Shown: piece by piece, positions 34,225-42,635 of the stretch | Position numbering within the stretch: the stretch's first letter is position 1 | Layout: each line of letters begins with the position of its first letter | Source of the DNA: an uncultured Lachnospiraceae bacterium | Lineage (GTDB): Bacteria; Bacillota; Clostridia; Lachnospirales; Lachnospiraceae | Assembly: GCA_910586555.1 (NCBI GenBank) | Contig: CAJUJY010000013.1 | Coordinates: 1-64,000 of the forward strand | Length of the DNA: 64,000 nucleotides | Direction: 5' to 3' | Made by a program: the position numbers and the translations under genes | Notes under the pieces: model-generated | Told to the model about the DNA's origin: nothing | The model's input: only the letters and a program-made list of their open reading frames with translations | Databases searched by the model: none

Positions 34225-34449
34225 ATGTCTAAAAATTATTCAAACAACAGCTCTTCAAACAGCTCTAGCAACAACAGCCAGAATAACAGCCAGAACACAA
34301 GCTCTAACTATTCTAACACATCTGGCAGCAACACAAGCTCTAATAAATCAAGCAATGCTAATAACTGCGGCAAAAATTCTAACAACAGCACAAACAGCAA
34401 CAATAAAAGCTCAAACAGCAGCTCTAACACAACAAGCCAGAACAAATAA
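34225..34449 (+). CDS. Ser/Asn-rich low-complexity microprotein
   Basis: A 74-residue product made almost entirely of Ser, Asn, Thr, Gln and Lys, with units such as NNSQNNSQN and one Cys. AGAGGT lies 4 bp before the ATG at 34225. A second overlapping frame is also open because the DNA is a repetitive AGC/AAC mixture, but it lacks a ribosome binding site. The chain is predicted to be disordered. It has its own downstream terminator, so it is probably expressed. Function is unknown. Confidence 0.6.
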   Translation: MSKNYSNNSSSNSSSNNSQNNSQNTSSNYSNTSGSNTSSNKSSNANNCGKNSNNSTNSNNKSSNSSSNTTSQNK

Positions 34450-34515
34450 GTTTTAATATAATTTTATACAATTTTTTATAATAAATTATTAAAATCCGGT
34501 TAATAATTTTATTAT

Positions 34516-34549
34516 AGTGGCAGTACCTTAAGGTGCTGCCACTTCTATT
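34516..34549 (+). terminator. Terminator after the Ser/Asn-rich gene
   Basis: AGTGGCAG (34516-34523) pairs with CTGCCACT (34536-34543), with an inner CCTT/AGG pair, followed by TCTATTTTAT. Confidence 0.75.
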
Positions 34550-34595
34550 TTATATAAATATCCTTCCGGAACTCTTTGTTATATAATTGCATAAA

Positions 34596-34683
34596 ATATA
34601 TCAGACAGGGATGGTCTATGCCTCTGTAAACGGAGGACAGTTTGCATGTACCAGTGGTAAAAGCCAGTCCCAATCTGATATAT
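34596..34683 (+). ncRNA. Structured leader RNA ahead of the rhodanese gene, candidate riboswitch
   Basis: An 88-nt segment folds by eye into a closed multi-branch structure. P1 is ATATATCAGA / TCTGATATAT, a perfect 10-bp helix. P2 is GGGATGG / CCA(G)TCCC with one bulged G. P3 has ATGC / GCAT and CCTC / GAGG. P4 is TACC-AGT-GGTA. A loop AAAC could also pair with the downstream GTTT. The P1 3' strand ends 26 nt before the start codon, so ligand binding could affect translation or termination. I do not recognise it as a known riboswitch class. Confidence 0.5.
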
Positions 34684-34708
34684 AATATTTTTTGCCGGGA
34701 GAATGCCT

Positions 34709-35038
34709 ATGACCCTGAAAATAATTTCACCTGGAGATTTAAAAAATTATACAGATAATTATAATACCATATTAATAGATTTGCGTGATAAAGAAGACTA
34801 CAGCCAGGAACATATACCAGGTGCGGTATGGGCTGACTGGGAAAAGCTGGAAAATGATATTGGAAACTTTTTAATATACTATAATATAAGACCAGACTGG
34901 ATTATACTTTATTGTGCAAGAGGCAATATAAGCCTTCTAACTGCAAGGGATCTTGCCAGGCTTGGATATCCTGTAATCAGCCTTAATGGCGGATATGAAC
35001 GCTGGAAAACCCGCCAGTTACAAAAAAAACAGGAATAA
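34709..35038 (+). CDS. Single-domain rhodanese-like protein
   Basis: Rhodanese-fold protein of 109 residues. The family handles persulfide sulfur, transferring it through an active-site Cys. It has the early motif ILIDLRDKEDYSQEHIPGAV, the active-site loop CARGNISLLTA (Cys at about residue 73), and the closing LNGGYERWK. GGGAGA lies 6 bp before the ATG at 34709. An ATG two codons earlier touches that site. It stands alone between terminators with a structured leader, so regulation by RNA is plausible. Confidence 0.88.
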   Translation: MTLKIISPGDLKNYTDNYNTILIDLRDKEDYSQEHIPGAVWADWEKLENDIGNFLIYYNIRPDWIILYCARGNISLLTARDLARLGYPVISLNGGYERWKTRQLQKKQE

Positions 35039-35103
35039 AAAGATTAAAGCTGTATTATTCTGTATACATAAACAAAAGACATATATACTTTATAATTTTT
35101 TAA

Positions 35104-35192
35104 CCCCATTAAGCCAGCCCTTTAAAATACACGCTTCTTAAACAGAAGGTTTGTTTTGCCAGGGCTTTAAAAATGGCAATGGGGCTGTTTTT
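35104..35192 (+). terminator. Large branched terminator of the rhodanese gene
   Basis: CCCCATT (35104-35110) pairs with AATGGGG (35178-35184), GCCA with TGGC next to it, and AGCCCT with AGGGCT further in. A small CTTCT-TAAAC-AGAAG hairpin lies at the tip. Seven T follow. The stem is unusually long for a simple terminator. Confidence 0.65.
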
Positions 35193-35244
35193 TATGGACA
35201 GGCAGTAAATATCTTAAATATGGATTACCAATATCCTTATTTTT

Positions 35245-35652
35245 CTATTTTTCCACTACAATTTCCATACCATTAGAAATTTCCCTGTCACTCCAGATTA
35301 TAACGTTGTCCCACATATCTAATCCACTGTCAATTTTATAACCATCGTTTGTTTTTTTTCCCTTTACAACCACCCTGGATTCTGCAAAAGTCCTTTCTTC
35401 CCCGTTTTTAATGCCTGTTTTTATTATAAACACCTGGTTGCCATTATGTATGGCATTTTCTGGTATAACTTCAAGTTTCTGGTACTTTACATGGGGAAGG
35501 CTGTTTTCATGTATAGTCCTTGCTTTAAATGTAATAAATACCATTGTACCAAAAAATACAATGCTTATAAAACTGGTAAATGCTGTCTGCCAGTTTAACC
35601 TTTTTTCTTCTTTGTCTGGTGCATTATAATTATTATAAATCTGCCTCACCAA
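35245..35652 (-). CDS. Single-span membrane protein with efflux-adaptor-like domain
   Basis: A 135-residue protein with a short cytosolic N-terminus, one membrane span at about residues 25-44, and an extracellular domain. The external part (NQVFIIKTGIKNGEERTFAESRVVVKG ... DNVIIWSDREISNGMEIVVE in outline) resembles the C-terminal beta-barrel of HlyD-type membrane fusion proteins but lacks their hairpin and lipoyl regions. Its start overlaps the last 20 bp of the MalG-like permease gene, so it is coupled to the sugar-type ABC operon. It may be an accessory subunit. No precedent is claimed. Confidence 0.6.
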   Translation of the reverse strand: MVRQIYNNYNAPDKEEKRLNWQTAFTSFISIVFFGTMVFITFKARTIHENSLPHVKYQKLEVIPENAIHNGNQVFIIKTGIKNGEERTFAESRVVVKGKKTNDGYKIDSGLDMWDNVIIWSDREISNGMEIVVEK

Positions 35653-36412
35653 GCCCCTCCTCCAGATTTTTCCCTAAAAACAAATACAGTAAAAATACAG
35701 GTACCATATATATTACAGCCGCTGGAAATAATACATTTCCTTCATATTTATCTGCCTGGCTTATAAATACTGATAAAGTTTTTAATTTATCTTCTTTTAG
35801 GAAAAGCATTGGCTGTTCAAGCATATTGTAACATTCCGCAAATGTAAATAAAAAAACTGCCATAATACATGTTTTTACCTGTGGTATTACGCCTTTTAAC
35901 AAAACTATTATAACAGAGTTTGTTTCAAGCCGCATAGCCTCAATTATTGAAATATCAGTTTTCTTCATATACTGGTGCATTACCACAAAACCAAATGGTG
36001 AAAATACCATAGGTAATATTATTCCAGCCCTTGTATTTAAAATACCAAGTTCCCTAAGTCCTATATAATTAGGAAGCATTGTTACCTGGAACGGCATCAT
36101 CATTAAAACTATATAAATAAAAAATATAAATTTCCTTCCTTTAAATCTTCCATTACACAGTCCAAATGCACATGGGATTATAACTGCCATATGTATTAAT
36201 GTAATTACAGCAGCATAAAACAAACTGTTCCAGAACATTGGATAAAAAATAAAACAGTCAAATAAAAGGCCTTTATAGTGCCCTGCTGATTTTACCACTG
36301 TCATTACAACTGGTATTATAAATATAACTGCAAATATAATTACTACAGCCACTACTAACATCTGGCAGCTTTTCTTATTATTATAATATATTTTTTCATT
36401 TTTATCTGCCAT
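35633..36412 (-). CDS. ABC transporter permease, MalG type
   Basis: Inner subunit of a carbohydrate-type ABC importer, 259 residues with six hydrophobic spans. The EAA-like loop near residue 165 reads IEAMRLETNSVIIVLLKGVIP, somewhat divergent from the classical EAA---G motif. MMPFQVTMLPNYIGLRELGIL is typical of MalG-like proteins. It is separated from the upstream MalF-like gene by a 322-bp gap that holds a structured repeat element ending 23 bp before the start codon. No ATPase gene is nearby, so a shared ATPase encoded elsewhere is likely. Confidence 0.85.
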   Translation of the reverse strand: MADKNEKIYYNNKKSCQMLVVAVVIIFAVIFIIPVVMTVVKSAGHYKGLLFDCFIFYPMFWNSLFYAAVITLIHMAVIIPCAFGLCNGRFKGRKFIFFIYIVLMMMPFQVTMLPNYIGLRELGILNTRAGIILPMVFSPFGFVVMHQYMKKTDISIIEAMRLETNSVIIVLLKGVIPQVKTCIMAVFLFTFAECYNMLEQPMLFLKEDKLKTLSVFISQADKYEGNVLFPAAVIYMVPVFLLYLFLGKNLEEGLGEADL

Positions 36413-36435
36413 TTTGTCTACCTCTTAACTTTATA

Positions 36436-36635
36436 GTCAAGCGGATATTCGCAATCCGCATTGCCTGCAAGCAGGCATTGGCTACTTGCCCACTTGCAAA
36501 ACAACCTCATAGCTGCTATCGCAGCTTTTCAGTGGGAGCTTGTACTCCCACTGAAACAAGTAAGTCCCCACCCACCGCTTATGTTTTCACAACATAGAAG
36601 CGTGCCCTTTAAAGGGCTTACTTGATGAGGTTAAA
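36436..36635 (-). mobile_element. Structured repeat element, copy A (IS200/IS605- or omega-RNA-like remnant)
   Basis: A 200-nt non-coding element sharing both ends and junction segments with copy B at 56569-56718. On the minus strand AACCTCAT (36503-36510) closes with ATGAGGTT (36625-36632) around several helices. These are an AAGTAAG / CTTACTT helix, a 12-bp stem at 36527-36538 / 36545-36556, and AGCTGC / GCAGCT at 36511-36526. Outside this lies GCGGAT / ATCCGC (36441-36459), with an extra TGCCTGC / GCAGGCA hairpin not found in copy B. It contains no reading frame. It interrupts the ABC permease operon. Confidence 0.65.
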
Positions 36636-36734
36636 GTTTACTGGAATATATCCTAAATCCTTATTATAGCCAAGTCTGCAAGCTATCCAGGCAGATTATA
36701 TACACAATACTTATTAAGGACTGGCTTAATAAAG

Positions 36735-37541
36735 TTAAACCTGGTACTTTTTCTGCATTTCCAGGCAAAATACTACAATTAATATTATAAATAATGATAA
36801 AAGCACTGCTGATGATGAAAGTACCTGGTAATCAAGCTTGTAAAAGTGGTTATTCATATAATATTGCAATGTATAACTGTAATCTGGCGGGTAACTGCTC
36901 CCATAGAAAAGGCAGCTTTCCTTAAATATCCTGAAACTGTTTACTATTGAAAGAAGCGCTGTAAAAATAATAACAGGAATATTCATTGGAATTGTTATGT
37001 AAATATGTTTCTTAATATTTGTAACACCATCAACAACAGCCGCTTCAAATACTTCTTTATCCATAGCAGCAAATGAAGCTGTAAGAAGTATTATACATAT
37101 TCCCGTATTTTTCCACCAGAATAAAATATAAACTGGAAGTGCTGTAGAGGAACCTTCAAATATCTCCCTCCAGACAACAGATAATGCCGCTGTTGGAAGC
37201 AGCATAGGCAGTATAAACGCACTTTTTATACACAAATTTATTACACCTTTTTTACTGCTTATATTACCAAAATATAATAAAATTGAAATTACAACGGCAA
37301 AAACTACAAGAACTGGGACACCTGCTGCTATAAAAAGCAGGCTGTTTTTAAATGCAAGTATAAAATACCTGTTTTTTACTGTTTCTATATAATTGCAAAG
37401 ACCTGTAAAATTCCTTCTGTACTGGTTATCTATTACAGAATAATAAAGCATACGCAGATAAGGAATTACAAAAAATATAAGAGTGCCAGATATGCCAGGC
37501 AGCATACATATAATACATTTTTTATTCCATTTGCCTCCCAT
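36735..37541 (-). CDS. ABC transporter permease, MalF type
   Basis: Sugar-type ABC importer permease of 268 residues with six membrane spans. The cytosolic coupling loop reads FEAAVVDGVTNIKKHIYITIP (EAA---G---------I-P), near residue 170, and is canonical. The N-terminal IPYLRMLYYSVIDNQYRRNFTGLCNY is typical of MalF/UgpA proteins. It starts 47 bp after the solute-binding lipoprotein stop. Confidence 0.88.
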   Translation of the reverse strand: MGGKWNKKCIICMLPGISGTLIFFVIPYLRMLYYSVIDNQYRRNFTGLCNYIETVKNRYFILAFKNSLLFIAAGVPVLVVFAVVISILLYFGNISSKKGVINLCIKSAFILPMLLPTAALSVVWREIFEGSSTALPVYILFWWKNTGICIILLTASFAAMDKEVFEAAVVDGVTNIKKHIYITIPMNIPVIIFTALLSIVNSFRIFKESCLFYGSSYPPDYSYTLQYYMNNHFYKLDYQVLSSSAVLLSLFIILIVVFCLEMQKKYQV

Positions 37542-37588
37542 TCCTGTAACCTGCCTTTCTTAATATTTGTAACCTGTTTTAAGATCTG

Positions 37589-39628
37589 TTATTCCTCTTT
37601 ATACATTTTAACCTTTCTGTCTGCCTCTGCCACCATCTGTTTAAAATCTGTTTTACCTGACTTATATTTCTCCCATTCTTCCATATACAGCTCCCCTGGT
37701 ACATCAAATACTACTTCACCACCAGCATGAAAATTATAAAGCCCTGATGTTATCTCTGTATCTGTATACTTGCTTTTATCTATAAGCATCATAGTATCTT
37801 TTTTCTGCATAAGATAGCTGCATAATGTTTCAATATAAGATACAGAAGCAGGAATATTATCTGTAGCAGCATTTATACATATAAAATAACATTTTACAGA
37901 AAGAGGCATTTCTTCATCTGTACCAAATACCTTACGTACATTTACATATGGATTTGTACATACAGATTCCAGGAAATGGCTTCCCCTTTCAAGACTGCAA
38001 AGGAACTGTTCCTGTATATGCCTTGATAATGCATCTGATGCTGCACTATGCCATGTAAACAGGCCATCACCTGATATTTGTAATAAAGTACTTGAAAGTT
38101 CTTTAAACTGTTCTGTATCAAAACTTTCATTCCGGCAGGCATAATCATGCAATAGTATATCCTCCATTACATAATAAGCAGTATTTATATACTCTGCCTT
38201 ATCCCCCGGAAGCTTCTTTAGTGCAGATATAAAGCCATCCAGATTTTTTATACTGTTTATATCAATGCCCTCATCTTTAAGCATCTGTCCATCATATACA
38301 AGATAATCCGCTGTTACTGCTACAGGCAGCATCCATATTTCCCCGTCTTCATTAACAGCAGCTTCTTTAAGATAAGGAAAACATGCATTAAGGTATTCCT
38401 TTACACCATTTATTTCTGTAAGAGGATAAAAACTTCCCTTTTTCTTTACCTGGAGTCCAAATGGATCACCTGACTGCATAAAACATATATCATAATCTGG
38501 ATCCTGTGAAAGTACACGCAGTGACATCTCATCATTATTTAACTGTTTTATATCCATCTGGTAGCCGCAGCCATATGGCGCATTTAAAAATCCAATATTC
38601 TCTGACTCTATTACACGTATTACTTTATTATCCTTTTTACATTCATTATTAGTAAAACAATTTATGCCATCTTCTGTTATATAAAATGTTACACCCCCGC
38701 TGTAACATATATCCCCCTGCCTGCTTATAACACCTTTTTCTGGCTGTATTTCAGAACTTGTATTATTAGAAAGGTTAATTTCAAGAAGCCCCTGTACATT
38801 TGTAACCCTTGAGGTATAAATTAAATTTCCGCCATCTGTAACTGTAAGTGACATAAGCTGCTTTAAATCTTTAAATACTGGTTCACTTTTCTGGACTATA
38901 TCCCCATTCTTTACAGTTAAATTTATAAAATAAAAGCCGCCATTATCTGAGTGTGCATACATAATAATTTCATTATTATCCATAATATCACAGACTACAG
39001 GGAAATCGTCAAATAGCACTTTACCCTCCTGTGATACAAGTACTTCCCCTTTATATTCAAATATATCATCAGGATTATCCAGTACAGGCTTTAACTCTTT
39101 CCTGCTTTTATCTTGTACAAGCATAATAAGCCTGCCATCTGTAAATATAAGTTTCCTGGCATTGCAGTATCCAGGATATTCACCTATAACCTCTGTCTTT
39201 TTTCCTTCCAGATTCATCTTATAAAGAACTAAATCACTATCATCATAACTAAGGCCTGCATTTGCTGCAATATAAATATTTCCCCCTGATAAAACCATAG
39301 CAGTAATTTCTGTAATTTCCTTATTGTCATTTATAAGGGGTATGCCAAATTCCTTTTGTGTGCCATCTGAACTAATCTTTATAAGCTTTTTGCTGGCATC
39401 TTCTGTTACAACCGCAATATATGCACTTTTATCTTCCCCTGCTGCCATACAGCTTACATTAATCCCATTATATACCTGCTTTGAAATGCCAAGGGCTATA
39501 ATGTTTTTAATATTTTCTTTTTCCTGGCAGCCTGTTACCAGCATAAGACAGCCGGCTATAAATAATAAAGCCAGCATTTTCTGGTATTTGTCTATTATTT
39601 TATTTATACTATAAAATAAACTACACAT
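37589..39628 (-). CDS. Solute-binding lipoprotein with N-terminal propeller-like domain
   Basis: Lipid-anchored extracellular protein of 679 residues. The lipobox is LVTGC with Cys at residue 34. Residues about 40-335 contain repeated beta-strand patterns such as GNIYIAANAG and GGNLIYTSRVT, suggesting a beta-propeller like the neighbouring lipoproteins. Residues about 345-650 resemble an ABC-type sugar-binding protein (ADYLVYDGQMLKDEGIDI, then LDGFISALKKLPG). At 679 residues it is much longer than the usual 420-450. It leads the transporter operon and sits behind a LytTR-type promoter. GGGGG precedes the ATG by 7 bp. Confidence 0.75.
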   Translation of the reverse strand: MCSLFYSINKIIDKYQKMLALLFIAGCLMLVTGCQEKENIKNIIALGISKQVYNGINVSCMAAGEDKSAYIAVVTEDASKKLIKISSDGTQKEFGIPLINDNKEITEITAMVLSGGNIYIAANAGLSYDDSDLVLYKMNLEGKKTEVIGEYPGYCNARKLIFTDGRLIMLVQDKSRKELKPVLDNPDDIFEYKGEVLVSQEGKVLFDDFPVVCDIMDNNEIIMYAHSDNGGFYFINLTVKNGDIVQKSEPVFKDLKQLMSLTVTDGGNLIYTSRVTNVQGLLEINLSNNTSSEIQPEKGVISRQGDICYSGGVTFYITEDGINCFTNNECKKDNKVIRVIESENIGFLNAPYGCGYQMDIKQLNNDEMSLRVLSQDPDYDICFMQSGDPFGLQVKKKGSFYPLTEINGVKEYLNACFPYLKEAAVNEDGEIWMLPVAVTADYLVYDGQMLKDEGIDINSIKNLDGFISALKKLPGDKAEYINTAYYVMEDILLHDYACRNESFDTEQFKELSSTLLQISGDGLFTWHSAASDALSRHIQEQFLCSLERGSHFLESVCTNPYVNVRKVFGTDEEMPLSVKCYFICINAATDNIPASVSYIETLCSYLMQKKDTMMLIDKSKYTDTEITSGLYNFHAGGEVVFDVPGELYMEEWEKYKSGKTDFKQMVAEADRKVKMYKEE

Positions 39629-39766
39629 AGAAACGCCCCCTATTATAATTACTATAATTGTTATAATACTTTACTGCTGGTTTTTATTATGGTTATTATT
39701 ATATTGACTGCCAAAATACATTACTTCTGTAAAATAAGAATGGTGCCAGCCAGAGTTATTATAAAT

Positions 39767-39836
39767 ATTATTCCATAGAAGATATACCAGTTCAAGCATA
39801 AAGGAAATTTTTGTTATTTTAGGGGAAATATTTGTT
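39767..39836 (-). promoter_or_regulatory. LytTR-type regulated promoter, site 1
   Basis: On the minus strand two near-identical 9-bp repeats, AACAAATAT (39828-39836) and AACAAAAAT (39807-39815), start 21 bp apart. TTGAAC follows 11 bp later (39790-39795), then a 17-bp spacer and AATAAT (39767-39772). Spacing and layout match site 2 at 45103-45172 exactly. Paired 9-bp repeats about two helical turns apart are the known geometry of LytTR regulators. Drives the solute-binding lipoprotein operon. Between this site and the gene (39629-39766) the leader is AT-rich without obvious structure. Confidence 0.7.
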
Positions 39837-39919
39837 ATATTTATTATATTTTTTAAATAATTTTATTTCATATTTCCAACATTGCAAATAGTATAGCACA
39901 CAAGCCCAGAATACAAATT

Positions 39920-41161
39920 TTATTTCTGTTTCTTATTTTTTGTATTATAGTATTCCAGGGAAGACCATATTTCAGAAATTTCCTCCCCGCCAGCTTCTAA
40001 TACTACAAGCCCTGGTATATCTGTCCTGTCATACCCATCACCAGCGATAGCATATAAATACCTGCCATCTGAAAATATTTCTTCTATTATGTAATTATGG
40101 TGCGTGCTGCTGTATGCATTTTTAATATCCACATCTTTATGTTTATCATTAACAGGGTCATAGACTGTTATCTTTCCCCCTCCTGTTATTGTATATAAAA
40201 CATCTGTATCTTCATTTAACTGCACAAGACGCTGGCTTGCTATAGGTGAACCTATTCTGTGGGTTTCACCATTTTTAAGATTCATTACATAACCTTTCTT
40301 TGAATCACCATTTACAACCCTGTAATAACACCTGCCAGCACATATATGTACAAATGCTATTTCTTCATTTCCGTTTTCATATATAAATGGCTGTTCACTG
40401 CCATCTTCCAGGTTTTTTAAACACATTCCATAATACTTATATACTGTAGCATATCTTCCATATCTTTCCTGTGAAATACCATTTTCATGGAAATTATCAA
40501 TTTTATTTATTTTCTGGCTTTTAAATGAATAAAAACCCCCTTCCCTTTTTTGTTCCTTTGCATCTGGCTCTGTCAACCAATAATAATAAATCCCGTCTTT
40601 GCACACAGCCAGTTCTTTTGCTTTTACTGGTACCAGTTCCTTAAATTCCCCTGTTTTTACATTAACCGAACATATAATCCCTTCATATGATGGTGTCACA
40701 TTATAATCATATGTCTTGCCTGTTTTATCATAAATACAATAAACCATACCATCCATATAGCATATCTGTGATACCCATTTATCAAGTACCAGCTTTGTCT
40801 TTCCATCCTTCCAGTAGTACAGGTACTTGTCATAACCCCAGTTTACATAATATACACCACCATTATCACGGTTTGCACATATATCAAGGCTTCCTTTATA
40901 TACAGCATACTTCTCTTCATCTTCCCTGCTCCATTCCACACCTGTAAAAACTGCTTTACCCTCTGGTAAAACTTCCTGGTTTTCCGATGTTGCAGTTTCC
41001 CCTTCAGATGCCATTGATGGCTGTATATCTTTGCCTTGCACAGTTTCTTCCTGCACCGGTGTTTTTACATCTTGTCCCTGGCTGTCCTTACTACACCCTG
41101 TAAATAATAGAAATATTAAAAAAAAGCAGATAGTTAAAGGTATTTTAAATATTTTTGTCAT
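39920..41161 (-). CDS. Surface lipoprotein, propeller-like, paralogue 1
   Basis: Lipoprotein of 413 residues with lipobox LFTGC (Cys at residue 23), a polar linker to about residue 70, and then repeated beta-strand units such as GGVYYVNWGYDKYLYYW and MDGMVYCIYDKTGK. These suggest a beta-propeller of the DUF5050-like type. Function unknown, possibly ligand or polymer sensing at the surface. The first 82 residues and the upstream region are identical to paralogue 2, while most of the rest is nearly identical to paralogue 3, so this gene is a mosaic. AGGAGG precedes the ATG. Confidence 0.75.
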   Translation of the reverse strand: MTKIFKIPLTICFFLIFLLFTGCSKDSQGQDVKTPVQEETVQGKDIQPSMASEGETATSENQEVLPEGKAVFTGVEWSREDEEKYAVYKGSLDICANRDNGGVYYVNWGYDKYLYYWKDGKTKLVLDKWVSQICYMDGMVYCIYDKTGKTYDYNVTPSYEGIICSVNVKTGEFKELVPVKAKELAVCKDGIYYYWLTEPDAKEQKREGGFYSFKSQKINKIDNFHENGISQERYGRYATVYKYYGMCLKNLEDGSEQPFIYENGNEEIAFVHICAGRCYYRVVNGDSKKGYVMNLKNGETHRIGSPIASQRLVQLNEDTDVLYTITGGGKITVYDPVNDKHKDVDIKNAYSSTHHNYIIEEIFSDGRYLYAIAGDGYDRTDIPGLVVLEAGGEEISEIWSSLEYYNTKNKKQK

Positions 41162-41253
41162 ATTATCCCTCCTGTATTACATGCTATATAATTTGTATTA
41201 CAAATTTTTATAAACATTATTATAAACAGGTTTAATATATTTTCAATATTTTA

Positions 41254-41286
41254 AAATCATGTTTAAACTAATATTAAACATGATTT
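41254..41286 (-). terminator. Hairpin after lipoprotein paralogue 2
   Basis: AAATCATGTTTAA pairs with TTAAACATGATTT around a 7-nt loop, followed on the minus strand by TAAAATATT. It is AT-rich, so a weak terminator. A related hairpin follows paralogue 3. Confidence 0.5.
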
Positions 41287-41316
41287 AATAAAATATTAAT
41301 ATTTAAAAATGAATAA

Positions 41317-42543
41317 TCATTTTTGTTTTTTACTTTTCGTATTATAATATTCTAGTGAAGACCAAATTTCAGAAATTTCCTTTCCATCAGCCTTTAACAC
41401 TACAAGACCAACTATTCCATCTGTTTTTGTACCATTACTTACAATGGTATACAGATATTTGCCATCAGAATACAAACCTTCTGTCATATAAGCATTATTA
41501 GCACTGCTGTATGTATTCTTAATATATACATATTCTCCCTCATCTTTATAAGGGTCAAACACTGTTATCCCAGCTGCACCTGCGCCACTGATATATAACC
41601 AGCCAGTATTATTTACTTTTGCATAACCCAAAAGATTTACATAGTGCTTTGATTTCCATTTTTTCCCATCTTTAAGACTTATGCTATTTAAAGAATCTCC
41701 TTTATTATAATAACACACGCCATCATATAATTGTATATGTGCTGTCTGTTTAGCACCAGCCATAAGAAACTGTTCACTGTTATCTTCCAGATTTTTTATA
41801 TAAAATGTATCTTCCCTGCATACTATAGCATACTTCCCATACCTTCCAAACTGCCAGGAACCATTTTCTTCTTTTGAAGCAGACTTATGTACATTCTTGT
41901 CACTAAACAGATAAAAACCATATTCCTGTTTCTGTTCTTCTGCTTCTGGTCCTGTATACCATTCATAATAAAGCCTGTCTTTACATACAGCAAGCTCTTT
42001 TGCTTTTACTTGTGACAGTTCCTTAAGTTCCCCTGTTTTTACATTAACTGAACATATAACACCTTCATACGATGGTGTCACATTATAATCATATGTCTTA
42101 CCTGTTTTATCATAAATACAGTAAACCATTCCGTCCATATAGCATATCTGTGACACCCATTTATCAAGTACCAGCTTTGTTTTCCCGTCTTTCCAGTAAT
42201 ATAAATATTTATCATATCCCCAGTTTACATAATATACACCACCATTGTCACGGTCCGGACAAATATCTTCACTGCCATAATACACAGCATATCTTTCCTC
42301 ATCTTCCCTGCTCCATTCCACACCTGTAAAAACTGCTTTACCCTCTGGTAAAACTTCCTGGTTTTCCGATGTTGCAGTTTCCCCTTCAGATGCCATTGAT
42401 GGCTGTATATCTTTGCCTTGCACAGTTTCTTCCTGCACCGGTGTTTTTACATCTTGTCCCTGGCTGTCCTTACTACACCCTGTAAATAATAGAAATATTA
42501 AAAAAAAGCAGATAGTTAAAGGTATTTTAAATATTTTTGTCAT
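41317..42543 (-). CDS. Surface lipoprotein, propeller-like, paralogue 2
   Basis: Lipoprotein of 408 residues with the same signal peptide, lipobox (LFTGC) and linker as paralogue 1, identical over the first 82 residues. The remaining propeller-like region keeps GGVYYVNWGYDKYLYYWKDG and KLVLDKWVSQICYMDG but diverges strongly after about residue 190. It differs in the final blade too (AGITVFDPYKDEGEYVYIKN). It may bind a different partner. Its own upstream region is identical to that of paralogue 1 for more than 80 bp, so both probably share a promoter type. Confidence 0.75.
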   Translation of the reverse strand: MTKIFKIPLTICFFLIFLLFTGCSKDSQGQDVKTPVQEETVQGKDIQPSMASEGETATSENQEVLPEGKAVFTGVEWSREDEERYAVYYGSEDICPDRDNGGVYYVNWGYDKYLYYWKDGKTKLVLDKWVSQICYMDGMVYCIYDKTGKTYDYNVTPSYEGVICSVNVKTGELKELSQVKAKELAVCKDRLYYEWYTGPEAEEQKQEYGFYLFSDKNVHKSASKEENGSWQFGRYGKYAIVCREDTFYIKNLEDNSEQFLMAGAKQTAHIQLYDGVCYYNKGDSLNSISLKDGKKWKSKHYVNLLGYAKVNNTGWLYISGAGAAGITVFDPYKDEGEYVYIKNTYSSANNAYMTEGLYSDGKYLYTIVSNGTKTDGIVGLVVLKADGKEISEIWSSLEYYNTKSKKQK

Positions 42544-42635
42544 ATTATCCCTCCTGTATTACATGCTATATAATTTGTATTACAAATTTTTATAAACATT
42601 ATTATAAACAGGTTTAATATATTTTCAATAGTTTA

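Noticed and set aside
34163..34456. A second open frame overlapping the Ser/Asn-rich gene
   Set aside because: Open only because the DNA is a simple AGC/AAC mixture. It has no ribosome binding site at a suitable distance, and the other frame has AGAGGT before its ATG.
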